From Oscillospiraceae bacterium (GTDB lineage Bacteria > Bacillota > Clostridia > Oscillospirales > CAG-272), in NCBI GenBank assembly GCA_015065045.1, contig SVRB01000065.1, positions 1 through 7,579 on the forward strand: DNA of 7,579 bases, written 5' to 3'. The translations under genes were made by a program, and so were the position numbers. The notes beneath the pieces are model-generated. The model saw only the letters and a list, made by a program, of their open reading frames with translations, was not told the origin of the DNA and ran no database searches. Below, in pieces: positions 1 through 5,242 of the stretch. Numbering within the stretch: the stretch's first letter is position 1; every line of letters starts with the position of its first letter.

Positions 1-206
1 TTCTTGATTGCGATAGCAGCGCCTACTGTGTAAGCCCATTTAGCATTTTCAAATGCGATAGGCTGTGTTTCTTCAACGATCTTATAGGGGTCGATACCCT
101 TTGCAGCGCAAATTTCCTTACATTCATCGATAGAGGAAATACCGTATTCTTTAAGAACAGCGAGGATCTTCGCCTCACGTCTTTCATAACCTTCAAAATG
201 TGCCAT
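1..206 (-). CDS. GGGtGRT protein, N-terminal part (runs off the window)
   Basis: Only the first 68 codons are inside the window; the gene continues past base 1. The visible protein starts MAHFEGYERREAKILAVLKE and includes GIDPYKIV, QPIAFENAKWAYTVGAA and AIAIK. This matches what I recall of the N-terminus of the clostridial family named 'GGGtGRT protein', about 330 residues long and named for a glycine-rich motif that would lie outside the window. The ATG at 206 follows a good ribosome site (GGAGGG at 215-220) and starts 18 bases after the stop of the NifU-like gene, so the two are almost certainly co-transcribed and translated in step. The family has no experimentally assigned function that I know of. 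Its regular pairing with an Fe-S scaffold-like protein suggests a shared role in cluster or redox-cofactor handling; that is inference. Confidence 0.85.
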   Translation of the reverse strand, partial: MAHFEGYERREAKILAVLKEYGISSIDECKEICAAKGIDPYKIVEETQPIAFENAKWAYTVGAAIAIK

Positions 207-224
207 TACGTTTTCCCTCCTTAA

Positions 225-941
225 TTATTCATGTCTGGGGTCGATATACTTAACAGCGTCTGCAAAGCGGCCGTAAGTACCCATAGACTGTTTGTAAGCT
301 TCGTTGGGTTCAACACCCTTTTTGATGAGGTCGGTCATTTTTCCGAGTGATACGAATTCGTAACCGATAACTTCGTTGTTAGCATCGAGTGCCATTCTTG
401 TACAATAACCTTCGGTCATTTCGAGGTAACGAACGCCCTTAGCCTTTGTACCGTACATTGTACCTACCATTGAACGAGCGCCCTTACCGAGGTCTTCCAT
501 ACCTGCGCCGATTACCAAGCCGCCTTCAGAGAAAGCTGACTGAGTTCTACCGTAAACGATCTGGAGGAAGAGTTCGCGCATTGCTGTGTTAATAGCGTCG
601 CAAACAAGGTCAGTGTTAAGAGCTTCGAGAAGTGTTTTGCCGGGGAGGATCTCAGCAGCCATAGCCGCGGAGTGAGTCATACCCGAACAACCGATTGTTT
701 CAACGAGAGCTTCCTCGATGATACCGTTCTTAACGTTAAGTGAAAGTTTGCAGCCGCCCTGCTGAGGAGCGCACCAACCGATACCGTGTGTGTAACCGGA
801 AATATCGGTGATCTGTTTTGACTGAATCCACTGGCCTTCTTCCGGAATGGGAGCAGGTCCGTGATCGCAGCCCTTTGTGACACAGCCCATATGAGCAACT
901 TCAGTGCTCATAGCATATTCACAAGAAAATTCTTTGCTCAT
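225..941 (-). CDS. IscU/NifU-like iron-sulfur cluster assembly scaffold protein
   Basis: A 238-residue protein, longer than classical IscU (about 130). The central part resembles the IscU/NifU N-terminal fold: WCAPQQGGCKLSLNVKNG (C57, C64), then ETIGCSGMTHSAAMAAEILPG (C85), which matches the IscU pattern of a Cys-containing loop followed by 'GKTLxEAL'. The third IscU cluster ligand, normally in an HCS-type motif, is not evident; C114 and C180 are other candidates. A Cys-bearing N-terminal extension (C7, C20, C25) and a C-terminal extension with GGLVIGAGMEDLGKGARS are additional. The start at 941 has AGGAG upstream at good spacing. It lies 42 bases after pduL and 18 before the GGGtGRT gene, in one operon. 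Family assignment is fairly firm. Cluster binding and the client protein are inferred; the GGGtGRT protein is the natural candidate partner. Confidence 0.82.
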   Translation of the reverse strand: MSKEFSCEYAMSTEVAHMGCVTKGCDHGPAPIPEEGQWIQSKQITDISGYTHGIGWCAPQQGGCKLSLNVKNGIIEEALVETIGCSGMTHSAAMAAEILPGKTLLEALNTDLVCDAINTAMRELFLQIVYGRTQSAFSEGGLVIGAGMEDLGKGARSMVGTMYGTKAKGVRYLEMTEGYCTRMALDANNEVIGYEFVSLGKMTDLIKKGVEPNEAYKQSMGTYGRFADAVKYIDPRHE

Positions 942-983
942 GATTATTTCTCCTTATATAGATGTATATATTGATTTCAAAAA

Positions 984-1556
984 TTATTTAACGATTTCGC
1001 CGTAGCAAAGACCGAAAGCGCAAGCAGCGTTAGCTTCGTCTGTATCGATGTGCATAGCGGGAGCAAACTTGGGGCTTACTCTGATTACAACGTCATCAAA
1101 AACAGTTGTTCTTTCGGAATCGATCTTAACCTTAACAATTTCCTTATCCTGAACGTTGAACTGTTCAGCAGCTTCGGGAGTAAGGTGAATGTGTCTCTTT
1201 GCGATAATAACGCCTTCAGCGAGGTCAACTTCGCCTGCAGGGCCAACGAGCTTAAGTCCGGGAGTTCCTGCAACGTCGCCGCTTTCTCTAACGGGAGCTG
1301 ATACACCGAGTGTACGAGCATCTGTGAAAGAAATTTCAACCTGTGTTGCGGGACGAGCGGGGCCGAGAATGATTACGTTTGCGATTTCCTTCTTAGGGCC
1401 AACGAGCTTAACTCTTTCTTCACAAGCGTACTGTCCGGGCTGACTCAATTCTTTTTTCTCTGTGAGTGTAGCACCCTTACCGAACAGAGTTTCGATATCT
1501 TCTGCGGAAAGGTGAACGTGTCTTGCGGATGTTTCAACAAGTACTTTGTTATCCAT
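984..1556 (-). CDS. pduL: PduL-type phosphate acyltransferase (phosphotransacylase)
   Basis: A 190-residue protein with the two repeated histidine motifs of the PduL family: ARHVHLS (H13, H15) and KRHIHLT (H122, H124). It also has PVRESGDVAGTPG (R90) and a C-terminal PAMHIDTDEANA (H169). In PduL enzymes such residues bind a metal pair at the active site. The family interconverts acyl-CoA plus phosphate with acyl-phosphate plus CoA (propanoyl or acetyl) and often replaces Pta in clostridia. The protein starts directly at the first conserved block (VLVETSARHVHL), with no microcompartment-targeting extension, and no shell or diol-dehydratase genes are visible, so a cytosolic housekeeping role coupled to acetate kinase and ATP formation is more likely. 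The ATG at 1556 has GGAGG at 1567-1571. It is first in the operon with the Fe-S scaffold-like and GGGtGRT genes. Family confidence is high; the preferred acyl group is unknown. Confidence 0.92.
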   Translation of the reverse strand: MDNKVLVETSARHVHLSAEDIETLFGKGATLTEKKELSQPGQYACEERVKLVGPKKEIANVIILGPARPATQVEISFTDARTLGVSAPVRESGDVAGTPGLKLVGPAGEVDLAEGVIIAKRHIHLTPEAAEQFNVQDKEIVKVKIDSERTTVFDDVVIRVSPKFAPAMHIDTDEANAACAFGLCYGEIVK

Positions 1557-1608
1557 GATCTATATACCTCCATTGAATTAAATGTTTGAATAATTCCAAT
1601 CAAAACTC

Positions 1609-1637
1609 ATTATACTATAAAAAATAATAATTGTAAA
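1609..1637 (-). promoter_or_regulatory. Sigma-A-type promoter of the pduL operon
   Basis: Read on the minus strand: -35 TTTACA (1637-1632), a 17-base spacer and a perfect -10 TATAAT (1614-1609). Transcription should begin near 1602, giving a leader of about 45 bases that contains the GGAGG ribosome site. No inverted repeat or leader structure is evident, so expression may be constitutive. Confidence 0.8.
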
Positions 1638-1652
1638 TAGCATTAAAAATTT

Positions 1653-1681
1653 TTTTCGCATATTTTACCATATTTTAATAT
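1653..1681 (+). promoter_or_regulatory. Possible weak promoter of tepA
   Basis: TTTTCG (1653-1658), 17 bases, then TAATAT (1676-1681). The match to consensus is poor and the region is so AT-rich that several alternatives exist. A promoter must lie in this divergent 151-base gap because tepA has no upstream gene on its strand. Confidence 0.3.
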
Positions 1682-1707
1682 ATTTACAAAAAACAAGGGA
1701 GAATTAT

Positions 1708-2445
1708 ATGACGGATATAGAAATAAAAGAAAAAAAACAAGAAAAAGAAGGGCAGAGTGACAAGCTTGAAAAAGAAAAAACCGAAAATCTTCAGCTTGAA
1801 AATGTAAAAATAAGCAATTCCATCACTACCGACACAGACGGAACAAGGTTGCATTGTATGACGATTATCGGTCAGATAGAGGGGCATTATATTTTGCCTA
1901 ACGACCAAAAATCGACCAAATACGAGCAAACGATTCCGCTTTTGGTATCGGTTGAGGAGAGTGATGATATTGATGGACTGCTCATAATTCTCAACACGGT
2001 AGGCGGCGATGTTGAGGCGGGACTTGCGATAGCGGAGATGATTGCAAGTATGAGCAAGCCGACAGTATCCCTTGTTCTCGGCGGTGGTCATTCGATAGGC
2101 GTACCGCTTGCGGTGTCAGCAAAGAAATCGTTTATAGTTCCGTCGGCAACAATGACCGTCCACCCTGTAAGAACGACGGGGCTTGTCGTCAGCGCGCCGC
2201 AGACCTATAACTATTTTAACCGTATGCAAGACAGAATACTCAAATTTATTGAAGGACATTCAAAAATAAATATAGAAAGGCTTCGTGAGATGCTGTCGGC
2301 AAAAGACGAGCTTGCAACCGATATGGGAACGGTGCTTGAGGGGAAAGAGGCTGTTGATTGTGGGTTAATAGACGAAGTCGGCGGACTTAACGAAGCTATT
2401 ACCACGCTTAAAAGCATGGTAAAAGAAAACAAAAACAATATTTAA
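1708..2445 (+). CDS. tepA: TepA, ClpP-like serine protease (peptidase family S14)
   Basis: A 245-residue ClpP-fold protein closely resembling Bacillus TepA (YmfB, translocation-enhancing protein), recognised by HCMTIIGQIEGH (49-60), KYEQTIP (71-77), GLLIILNTVGGDVEAGLAIA (90-109), VLGGGHSIGVPLAVS (123-137), ATMTVHPVRTTGLV (147-160) and the C-terminal GKEAVDCGLIDEVGG (212-226). The nucleophile is predicted as S129 within GHSIG and the base as H152; the acidic member, perhaps D205, is less certain in this subfamily. Residues 1-32 are almost all charged (Lys/Glu-rich) and likely disordered. There is no signal peptide, so the protein is cytosolic. In Bacillus the protein was linked to secretory precursor processing or signal-peptide degradation, but its substrate is not settled. 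The start at 1708 has AAGGGAG six bases upstream. In Bacillus the gene sits near an ftsK/spoIIIE gene; here repeats follow instead. Confidence 0.92.
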   Translation: MTDIEIKEKKQEKEGQSDKLEKEKTENLQLENVKISNSITTDTDGTRLHCMTIIGQIEGHYILPNDQKSTKYEQTIPLLVSVEESDDIDGLLIILNTVGGDVEAGLAIAEMIASMSKPTVSLVLGGGHSIGVPLAVSAKKSFIVPSATMTVHPVRTTGLVVSAPQTYNYFNRMQDRILKFIEGHSKINIERLREMLSAKDELATDMGTVLEGKEAVDCGLIDEVGGLNEAITTLKSMVKENKNNI

Positions 2446-2515
2446 AGTTTTGAGGGAGTCAAGAGGGCACTTTTGGTAGGGGGCGGTCTACTGCGGTTCG
2501 GTCACACCTCGGCTC

Positions 2516-2536
2516 TGACATCACACCGTGATGTCA
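2516..2536. repeat. Perfect 9-bp-stem hairpin in the first repeat block
   Basis: TGACATCAC and GTGATGTCA flank a three-base ACC loop. It sits inside a larger block (2475-2583) that begins like the GGGGGCG modules (GGTAGGGGGCGG) and ends like them (GTCCTCGACGTCCCG), so it may be an insertion or an enlarged loop within such a module. Confidence 0.6.
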
Positions 2537-2583
2537 TTCACTACCTCGGTGCCGCTTCGCTACGTCCTCGACGTCCCGTTTTT

Positions 2584-2656
2584 GTGCAAATCTAATTTTT
2601 ACCTCCATCTGACGAGGGAGGTGGCTTTTGCGAAGCAAAAGACGGAGGGAGAGATA
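2584..2656 (+). repeat. Two-hairpin repeat element, copy 1
   Basis: The copy begins GTGCAAATCTAATTTTT. Hairpin one is ACCTCC (2601-2606) with GGAGGT (2617-2622) around the loop ATCTGACGAG. Hairpin two is TTTTGC-GAA-GCAAAA (2626-2640). The tail is GACGGAGGGAGAGATA. Loop one and the tail are conserved between copies, while stem one and hairpin two vary. Confidence 0.75.
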
Positions 2657-2675
2657 TTATTTAGCTAAATAATAT
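2654..2675. repeat. 22-bp perfect AT-rich palindrome
   Basis: ATATTATTTAG is followed directly by its reverse complement CTAAATAATAT. It starts at the end of repeat copy 1 and has no spacer. It could be an element border, a cruciform-prone site or a regulator site; no promoter is adjacent, which argues against an operator. Confidence 0.6.
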
Positions 2676-2693
2676 AATCTTTTCTTTTTTTAT

Positions 2694-2831
2694 GTTACTT
2701 TCTTGCGTGCCAAGAAAGTAACCAAAGAAGGCACAAGGGAGGGGATTTCGATTTCCCCTCCCTTTGAACCCTACCCCTAAAACGACCGAGGGATTTCCTC
2801 CCTCGGAACCCTCCTCGGTCTGCGAAAGACG
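2694..2831. repeat. Block of consecutive strong hairpins
   Basis: Four hairpins follow one another: GTTACTTTCTTG / CAAGAAAGTAAC (2694-2705 with 2711-2722, 12 bp perfect); AAGGGAGGGGA / TCCCCTCCCTT (2735-2745 with 2754-2764); CCGAGGGA / TCCCTCGG (2786-2793 with 2799-2806); and GTCT / AGAC (2819-2822 with 2828-2831). GACCGAGG at 2784-2791 can also pair with CCTCGGTC at 2813-2820, so two mutually exclusive folds exist. The phrase AAGAAAGTAACCAAAGAAGG resembles a repeat I recall from many bacterial genomes. Confidence 0.65.
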
Positions 2832-2870
2832 GGGTGCTCGTTTAAAGTTTTTGGGGAGTCAAGAATTTTA

Positions 2871-2899
2871 TTGTAGGGGGCGACGTCCCCGACGCCCCG
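2871..2899 (+). repeat. GGGGGCG module, forward copy of an inverted pair
   Basis: It begins TTGTAGGGGGCGACGTCC and ends CGACGCCCCG, and matches the reverse complement of 3289-3317 at 28 of 29 positions (one C/T difference). It is preceded by TTTAAAGTTTTTGGGGAGTCAAGA (2841-2864, with its last bases continuing), nearly the same as the sequence overlapping the tepA stop codon at 2441-2463. Confidence 0.75.
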
Positions 2900-2935
2900 A
2901 TTTATAATGTTTCGAAAATAATAAATTCTAATCCC

Positions 2936-2960
2936 GTAGGGGTGGATTCAATATCCGCCC
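2936..2960. repeat. GGGGTGGAT hairpin module
   Basis: GGGTGGAT (2940-2947) pairs with ATCCGCCC (2953-2960), with one G-T wobble, around a TCAAT loop. It follows GTAG like the GGGGGCG modules and lies directly before two-hairpin copy 2, suggesting that the two module types travel together. Confidence 0.6.
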
Positions 2961-2966
2961 ATGTTG

Positions 2967-3032
2967 GTGCGAATCTAATTTTAGCTCCATCTGACGAGGG
3001 AGCTGTCGAGCGTATGCGAGACTGAGGGAGAG
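2967..3032 (+). repeat. Two-hairpin repeat element, copy 2
   Basis: It begins GTGCGAATCTAATTTT. Hairpin one is AGCTCC (2983-2988) with GGAGCT (2999-3004) around the same ATCTGACGAG loop as copy 1; the base pair that differs from copy 1 has changed on both sides. The second hairpin, GTCGAGC / GCGAGAC, contains two adjacent G-A mismatches. The tail is GACTGAGGGAGAGA. Confidence 0.72.
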
Positions 3033-3081
3033 AAAAACGAACGATTTAATCAAACAATATTGCAATCTAAAATCTTATGTG

Positions 3082-3166
3082 TATCTCTCCCTCCGTCTCG
3101 GCAATAAAGCATTGTTAAATCGAAAATTCATTTATTGCCGAGCCACCTCCCTCGTCAGATGGAGGC
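3082..3166 (-). repeat. Two-hairpin repeat element, copy 3 (inverted, long second hairpin)
   Basis: On the minus strand it reads GCCTCC-ATCTGACGAG-GGAGGT (3166-3145), then a 12-bp perfect stem CTCGGCAATAAA / TTTATTGCCGAG (3142-3131 with 3108-3097) around a 22-base loop, then the tail GACGGAGGGAGAGATA (3097-3082). The second hairpin is unrelated in sequence to those in copies 1, 2 and 4, but occupies the same place. Confidence 0.75.
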
Positions 3167-3173
3167 TTAGTAT

Positions 3174-3250
3174 GGTGCAAATCTATCTTTAGCCCTTTCC
3201 TGAGGGGAGGGTGGATTTTTGCGTAAGCAAAAAGACGGGAGGAGAGATAC
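3174..3250 (+). repeat. Two-hairpin repeat element, copy 4 (diverged)
   Basis: It begins GGTGCAAATCTATCTTT, then has a diverged first hairpin (AGCCCTTTCCTGAGGGGAGG), a second hairpin TTTTTGC-GTAA-GCAAAAA (3216-3233) and the tail GACGGGAGGAGAGATA. It abuts copy 3 head to tail-inverted, separated by fewer than ten bases. Confidence 0.65.
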
Positions 3251-3288
3251 ATAACAGATTTATAATTGTTTTATGTCTTATATTTATG

Positions 3289-3317
3289 CGGGGCGTCGAG
3301 GACGTCGCCCCCTACAA
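3289..3317 (-). repeat. GGGGGCG module, inverted copy
   Basis: The reverse complement matches 2871-2899 at 28 of 29 bases. Together the pair encloses 389 bases containing two-hairpin copies 2, 3 and 4, like the ends of a composite element, although no transposase lies within. Confidence 0.72.
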
Positions 3318-3367
3318 TAATGTAATAATGTTTAATTTGTAGTGGCGATTATTGTCCGCTCGTTTTC

Positions 3368-3403
3368 AAAAAAAGAGGGCACTTTTTTTGAAAGTGTCCT
3401 CTT
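3368..3403 (-). terminator. Rho-independent terminator of the acyl-CoA synthetase gene
   Basis: On the minus strand, the stem AAGAGGACACTTT (3403-3391) pairs with AAAGTGCCCTCTT (3385-3373) with one wobble around a five-base loop, and is followed by a run of seven T (3374-3368). It begins 17 bases after the stop codon. In the plus direction the hairpin lacks a good T-run, so it serves tepA poorly. Confidence 0.85.
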
Positions 3404-3419
3404 GTTGTGTTATCAAATC

Positions 3420-5126
3420 TTATTCGATTGTCATATCGATTTTAAAACGCATAGTCTTACGAAGTGTATTCTTGGGAAATTCCTCGTTTCTGATCTTAAG
3501 GAGCCCAATTTTCTTATAAGGAACGGCAGTTCTGTTATAATCATCAATATACTTCTTCAAATGTGCCTTAATATCCGTAATATTGTTTTTCTCGCAATAT
3601 TCGTTATCGGGGAACACCTCTGCAACTATAGCATTATGTGCTATTCCGCGTTTGCTTATGCCTTCATAAACAATTATTTCAAGCACGCCGGGGGTAGCGA
3701 TAAGCTCATTTTCTATTTCCTCGGGGTAAACGTTCTTTCCGTTTGAAAGAATAATCAAATTCTTCTTTCTTCCGGTAATGTACAAAATATTATTTTCGTC
3801 AAGCTTTCCGTAATCTCCCGTTCTGAAATATCCGTCGTCGGTTATAGCTTCAGCTGTTGCAGCCTCGTCTTTATAGTAGCCGAGCATAACGTTGGGACCT
3901 TTAACCAATATTTCACCCTCGTCGTCCTCATTGGGATCGTCGATAATAACGTGGTCGATATCAATAACGTTACCAACGCTTCCGGGAACGATATTTAAAG
4001 AACGGTTGAATGCGATAAGAGGCGAACATTCCGTTATGCCGTATCCGTTCAGCGTCGAAATTCCGATAGCCTCGAAAAATGCAAGTATTTCGGGGTTAAT
4101 AGGAGCGCCGCCTGATATAATCGTTTTTATCTCGCCGCCGAAAGCGCTTCTGATAGATGAGAAGAGCTTCTTTCTTTGGTCGATTCCCACCTTAAGCATC
4201 GCATTGCTCATTTTGATCATATTAAACAAAAGCTTTTCCTTGCCTTGCTCTTTAACGTTAGCAAGAATCTTACGGTAGAAGGTTTCGAGATAAAGGGGAA
4301 CCAAAACAAGATGACCGGGTTTTATTTCCTTAAGCTCTTTTGTAATATATCTGAGTCCTGCGGAAATATATACCTCAGCGCCTATAATAGTATGACCGAG
4401 GAACAAAATTGTTGAGCCGTAAGTATGGTGAGGGGGCAAAACACCGATAGTCTTATCAGAATAGTCAATATAGGGTACGGCTTCAGCAACGTTTGAAAGA
4501 ATTGCCTTTTGTGAAAGCATAACCCCTTTGCCTTTTCCGGTTGTACCCGATGTGAAAACGAGGAGCGCCATTTTTTCGGGATCGATAGGAGCTTCGTTAT
4601 AAGCATCGGGGGATTTTTTATACTTTATGCTGCCTTTAGCGATGAGTGTTTTTACGTTGTTTTCGTTTTCCTTTGCTGACATGAAAACGGGCTCAGCTTT
4701 GAGGCTTGTGCTATCCTTTACAAGCTGTATTTTGTCGCCTAAATCTTCGTCGCAGAACAAAAAGTCAGCCTCCGCTTTTGATGCAGTCTGCGCGAGGTCT
4801 TCTCCGTGCCAATCCTTGTCAAGCGGAACAACAACGCCGCCGATTGAAAGAACTGAAAAGTATACAACAGCCCACTCGTATGAAAGCTTGCCGATAACAA
4901 CACAGTGCTTACCAGCGCATCCCATAGCTAACAGCTCGGAAGAAAGCGCTCTGACGTCGTTTCTGAGATTGTGGAATGTAACCTTTGTAATTTCTTTATC
5001 GGTTGTTTTTTCGCGGAATGAATATGCTGTTCTGTCATAATGCTCGCTGCCTGCCCATTCGATAAGCTCACGAACGGTTTCAAAGCTCTTCTTTTCGTGA
5101 ATTAAGTGATTATTATTTTTCTTCAT
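3420..5126 (-). CDS. AMP-forming acyl-CoA synthetase (long-chain fatty acid-CoA ligase-like)
   Basis: A 568-residue adenylate-forming enzyme that would activate a carboxylic acid with ATP to an acyl-AMP and then an acyl-CoA. Motifs, numbered from the chosen start: the phosphate loop TSGTTGKGKG (192-201), GGAPINPE (339-346), the adenine motif NGYGITECSPL (360-370), the ribose-binding Asp in YFRTGDYG (D438), the hinge GRKKNLIILSNGKNVYPEE (452-470), and the C-terminal PKNTLRKTMR with predicted catalytic K557. Length and layout fit long-chain acyl-CoA synthetases of clostridia; acyl chain length cannot be read from sequence. The ATG at 5126 (MKKNNNHLIHEKK) has AGAGGA ten bases upstream. A GTG at 5171 would extend the frame by 15 codons but lies inside the operator palindrome and lacks a ribosome site. 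The gene lies 116 bases downstream of tetR, has its own operator and ends at a strong terminator. Confidence 0.9.
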   Translation of the reverse strand: MKKNNNHLIHEKKSFETVRELIEWAGSEHYDRTAYSFREKTTDKEITKVTFHNLRNDVRALSSELLAMGCAGKHCVVIGKLSYEWAVVYFSVLSIGGVVVPLDKDWHGEDLAQTASKAEADFLFCDEDLGDKIQLVKDSTSLKAEPVFMSAKENENNVKTLIAKGSIKYKKSPDAYNEAPIDPEKMALLVFTSGTTGKGKGVMLSQKAILSNVAEAVPYIDYSDKTIGVLPPHHTYGSTILFLGHTIIGAEVYISAGLRYITKELKEIKPGHLVLVPLYLETFYRKILANVKEQGKEKLLFNMIKMSNAMLKVGIDQRKKLFSSIRSAFGGEIKTIISGGAPINPEILAFFEAIGISTLNGYGITECSPLIAFNRSLNIVPGSVGNVIDIDHVIIDDPNEDDEGEILVKGPNVMLGYYKDEAATAEAITDDGYFRTGDYGKLDENNILYITGRKKNLIILSNGKNVYPEEIENELIATPGVLEIIVYEGISKRGIAHNAIVAEVFPDNEYCEKNNITDIKAHLKKYIDDYNRTAVPYKKIGLLKIRNEEFPKNTLRKTMRFKIDMTIE

Positions 5127-5155
5127 AACAAATAAATCCTCTTTTTGTGCATATT

Positions 5156-5184
5156 TATATATATTCAGCACACGGTGTGCTGAA
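5156..5184 (-). promoter_or_regulatory. Probable promoter of the acyl-CoA synthetase gene
   Basis: On the minus strand TTCAGC (5184-5179), 17 bases, TATATA (5161-5156); TATAAA at 5159-5154 is an alternative -10. The -35 match is weak. Most of the element coincides with the palindromic operator, so bound repressor would block polymerase directly. Confidence 0.45.
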
Positions 5185-5187
5185 TAT
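5161..5187. promoter_or_regulatory. TetR operator O1 at the acyl-CoA synthetase promoter
   Basis: A 27-bp perfect palindrome around a central G (5174): half-site ATATTCAGCACAC and its complement. The inner ten bases of each half (TTCAGCACAC) are identical to those at the tetR promoter. It lies 34 bases before the synthetase start codon. Shared half-sites at two promoters next to a TetR gene make this the likely binding site of that regulator. Confidence 0.85.
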
Positions 5188-5192
5188 TTTTA

Positions 5193-5218
5193 AACGGAAA
5201 TACAAGTATATTTCCGTT
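5193..5218 (-). terminator. Hairpin downstream of tetR, possible weak terminator
   Basis: AACGGAAATA and TATTTCCGTT form a perfect 10-bp stem around a six-base loop, 24 bases after the tetR stop. On the minus strand only three T follow before an A-run, so termination is probably partial and tetR transcripts may read into the synthetase gene. A second, unrelated operator is a less likely reading. Confidence 0.45.
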
Positions 5219-5242
5219 GTTATATTTTTGTAAAAACGCGTA

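Larger units (their letters stand above)
2446..3372. repeat. Non-coding array of palindromic repeats between convergent genes
   Basis: About 930 bases between the 3' ends of tepA and the acyl-CoA synthetase gene hold no credible gene: frames are short and lack ribosome sites or recognisable domains. The stretch is instead filled with recurring modules: four copies of a two-hairpin element (2584-2656, 2967-3032, 3082-3166 inverted, 3174-3250), GGGGGCG-type modules (2871-2899 and its inverted copy 3289-3317, plus degenerate forms at 2936-2960 and 3337-3362), and a chain of strong hairpins (2694-2831). No transposase is present. Similar sequences are, from memory, common in intergenic regions of clostridial gut genomes; whether they are mobile elements moved in trans or RNA 3'-end structures is unknown. 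Confidence 0.85.

Noticed and set aside
942..983. Separate promoter for the NifU-like gene (TTGAAA, 16 bases, TATAAG)
   Set aside because: The -10 would overlap the ribosome site, and the transcript would start at or after it; the gene is better explained as part of the pduL operon.
984..1556. Microcompartment-associated PduL
   Set aside because: There is no encapsulation extension at the N-terminus, and no shell protein, dehydratase or aldehyde dehydrogenase genes are visible nearby.
1557..1707. Riboswitch or structured leader in the divergent gap
   Set aside because: The gap is short and AT-rich, with no extended pairing or conserved riboswitch sequence; the leaders are only about 20-45 bases.
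1684..2091. Minus-strand open frame antisense to tepA
   Set aside because: The predicted protein ends in a Phe-rich run that only mirrors the Lys/Glu-rich N-terminus of tepA; there is no ribosome site, and the plus-strand frame encodes a well-recognised family.
2446..3372. CRISPR array
   Set aside because: The repeats are palindromic modules in both orientations with irregular spacing and unequal length; there are no regular 20-40-base spacers and no cas genes.
2446..3372. Insertion sequence or degraded transposase gene
   Set aside because: No frame in either strand shows a transposase motif or a plausible length; the stretch is all short palindromes.
3342..3746. Plus-strand open frame antisense to the 3' end of the synthetase gene
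   Set aside because: It lies over the terminator and conserved C-terminal synthetase motifs on the other strand and has no ribosome site.
5127..5171. Upstream GTG start for the acyl-CoA synthetase (15 extra residues)
   Set aside because: It falls inside the operator palindrome and upstream of the likely transcription start, and lacks a ribosome site, unlike the ATG at 5126.
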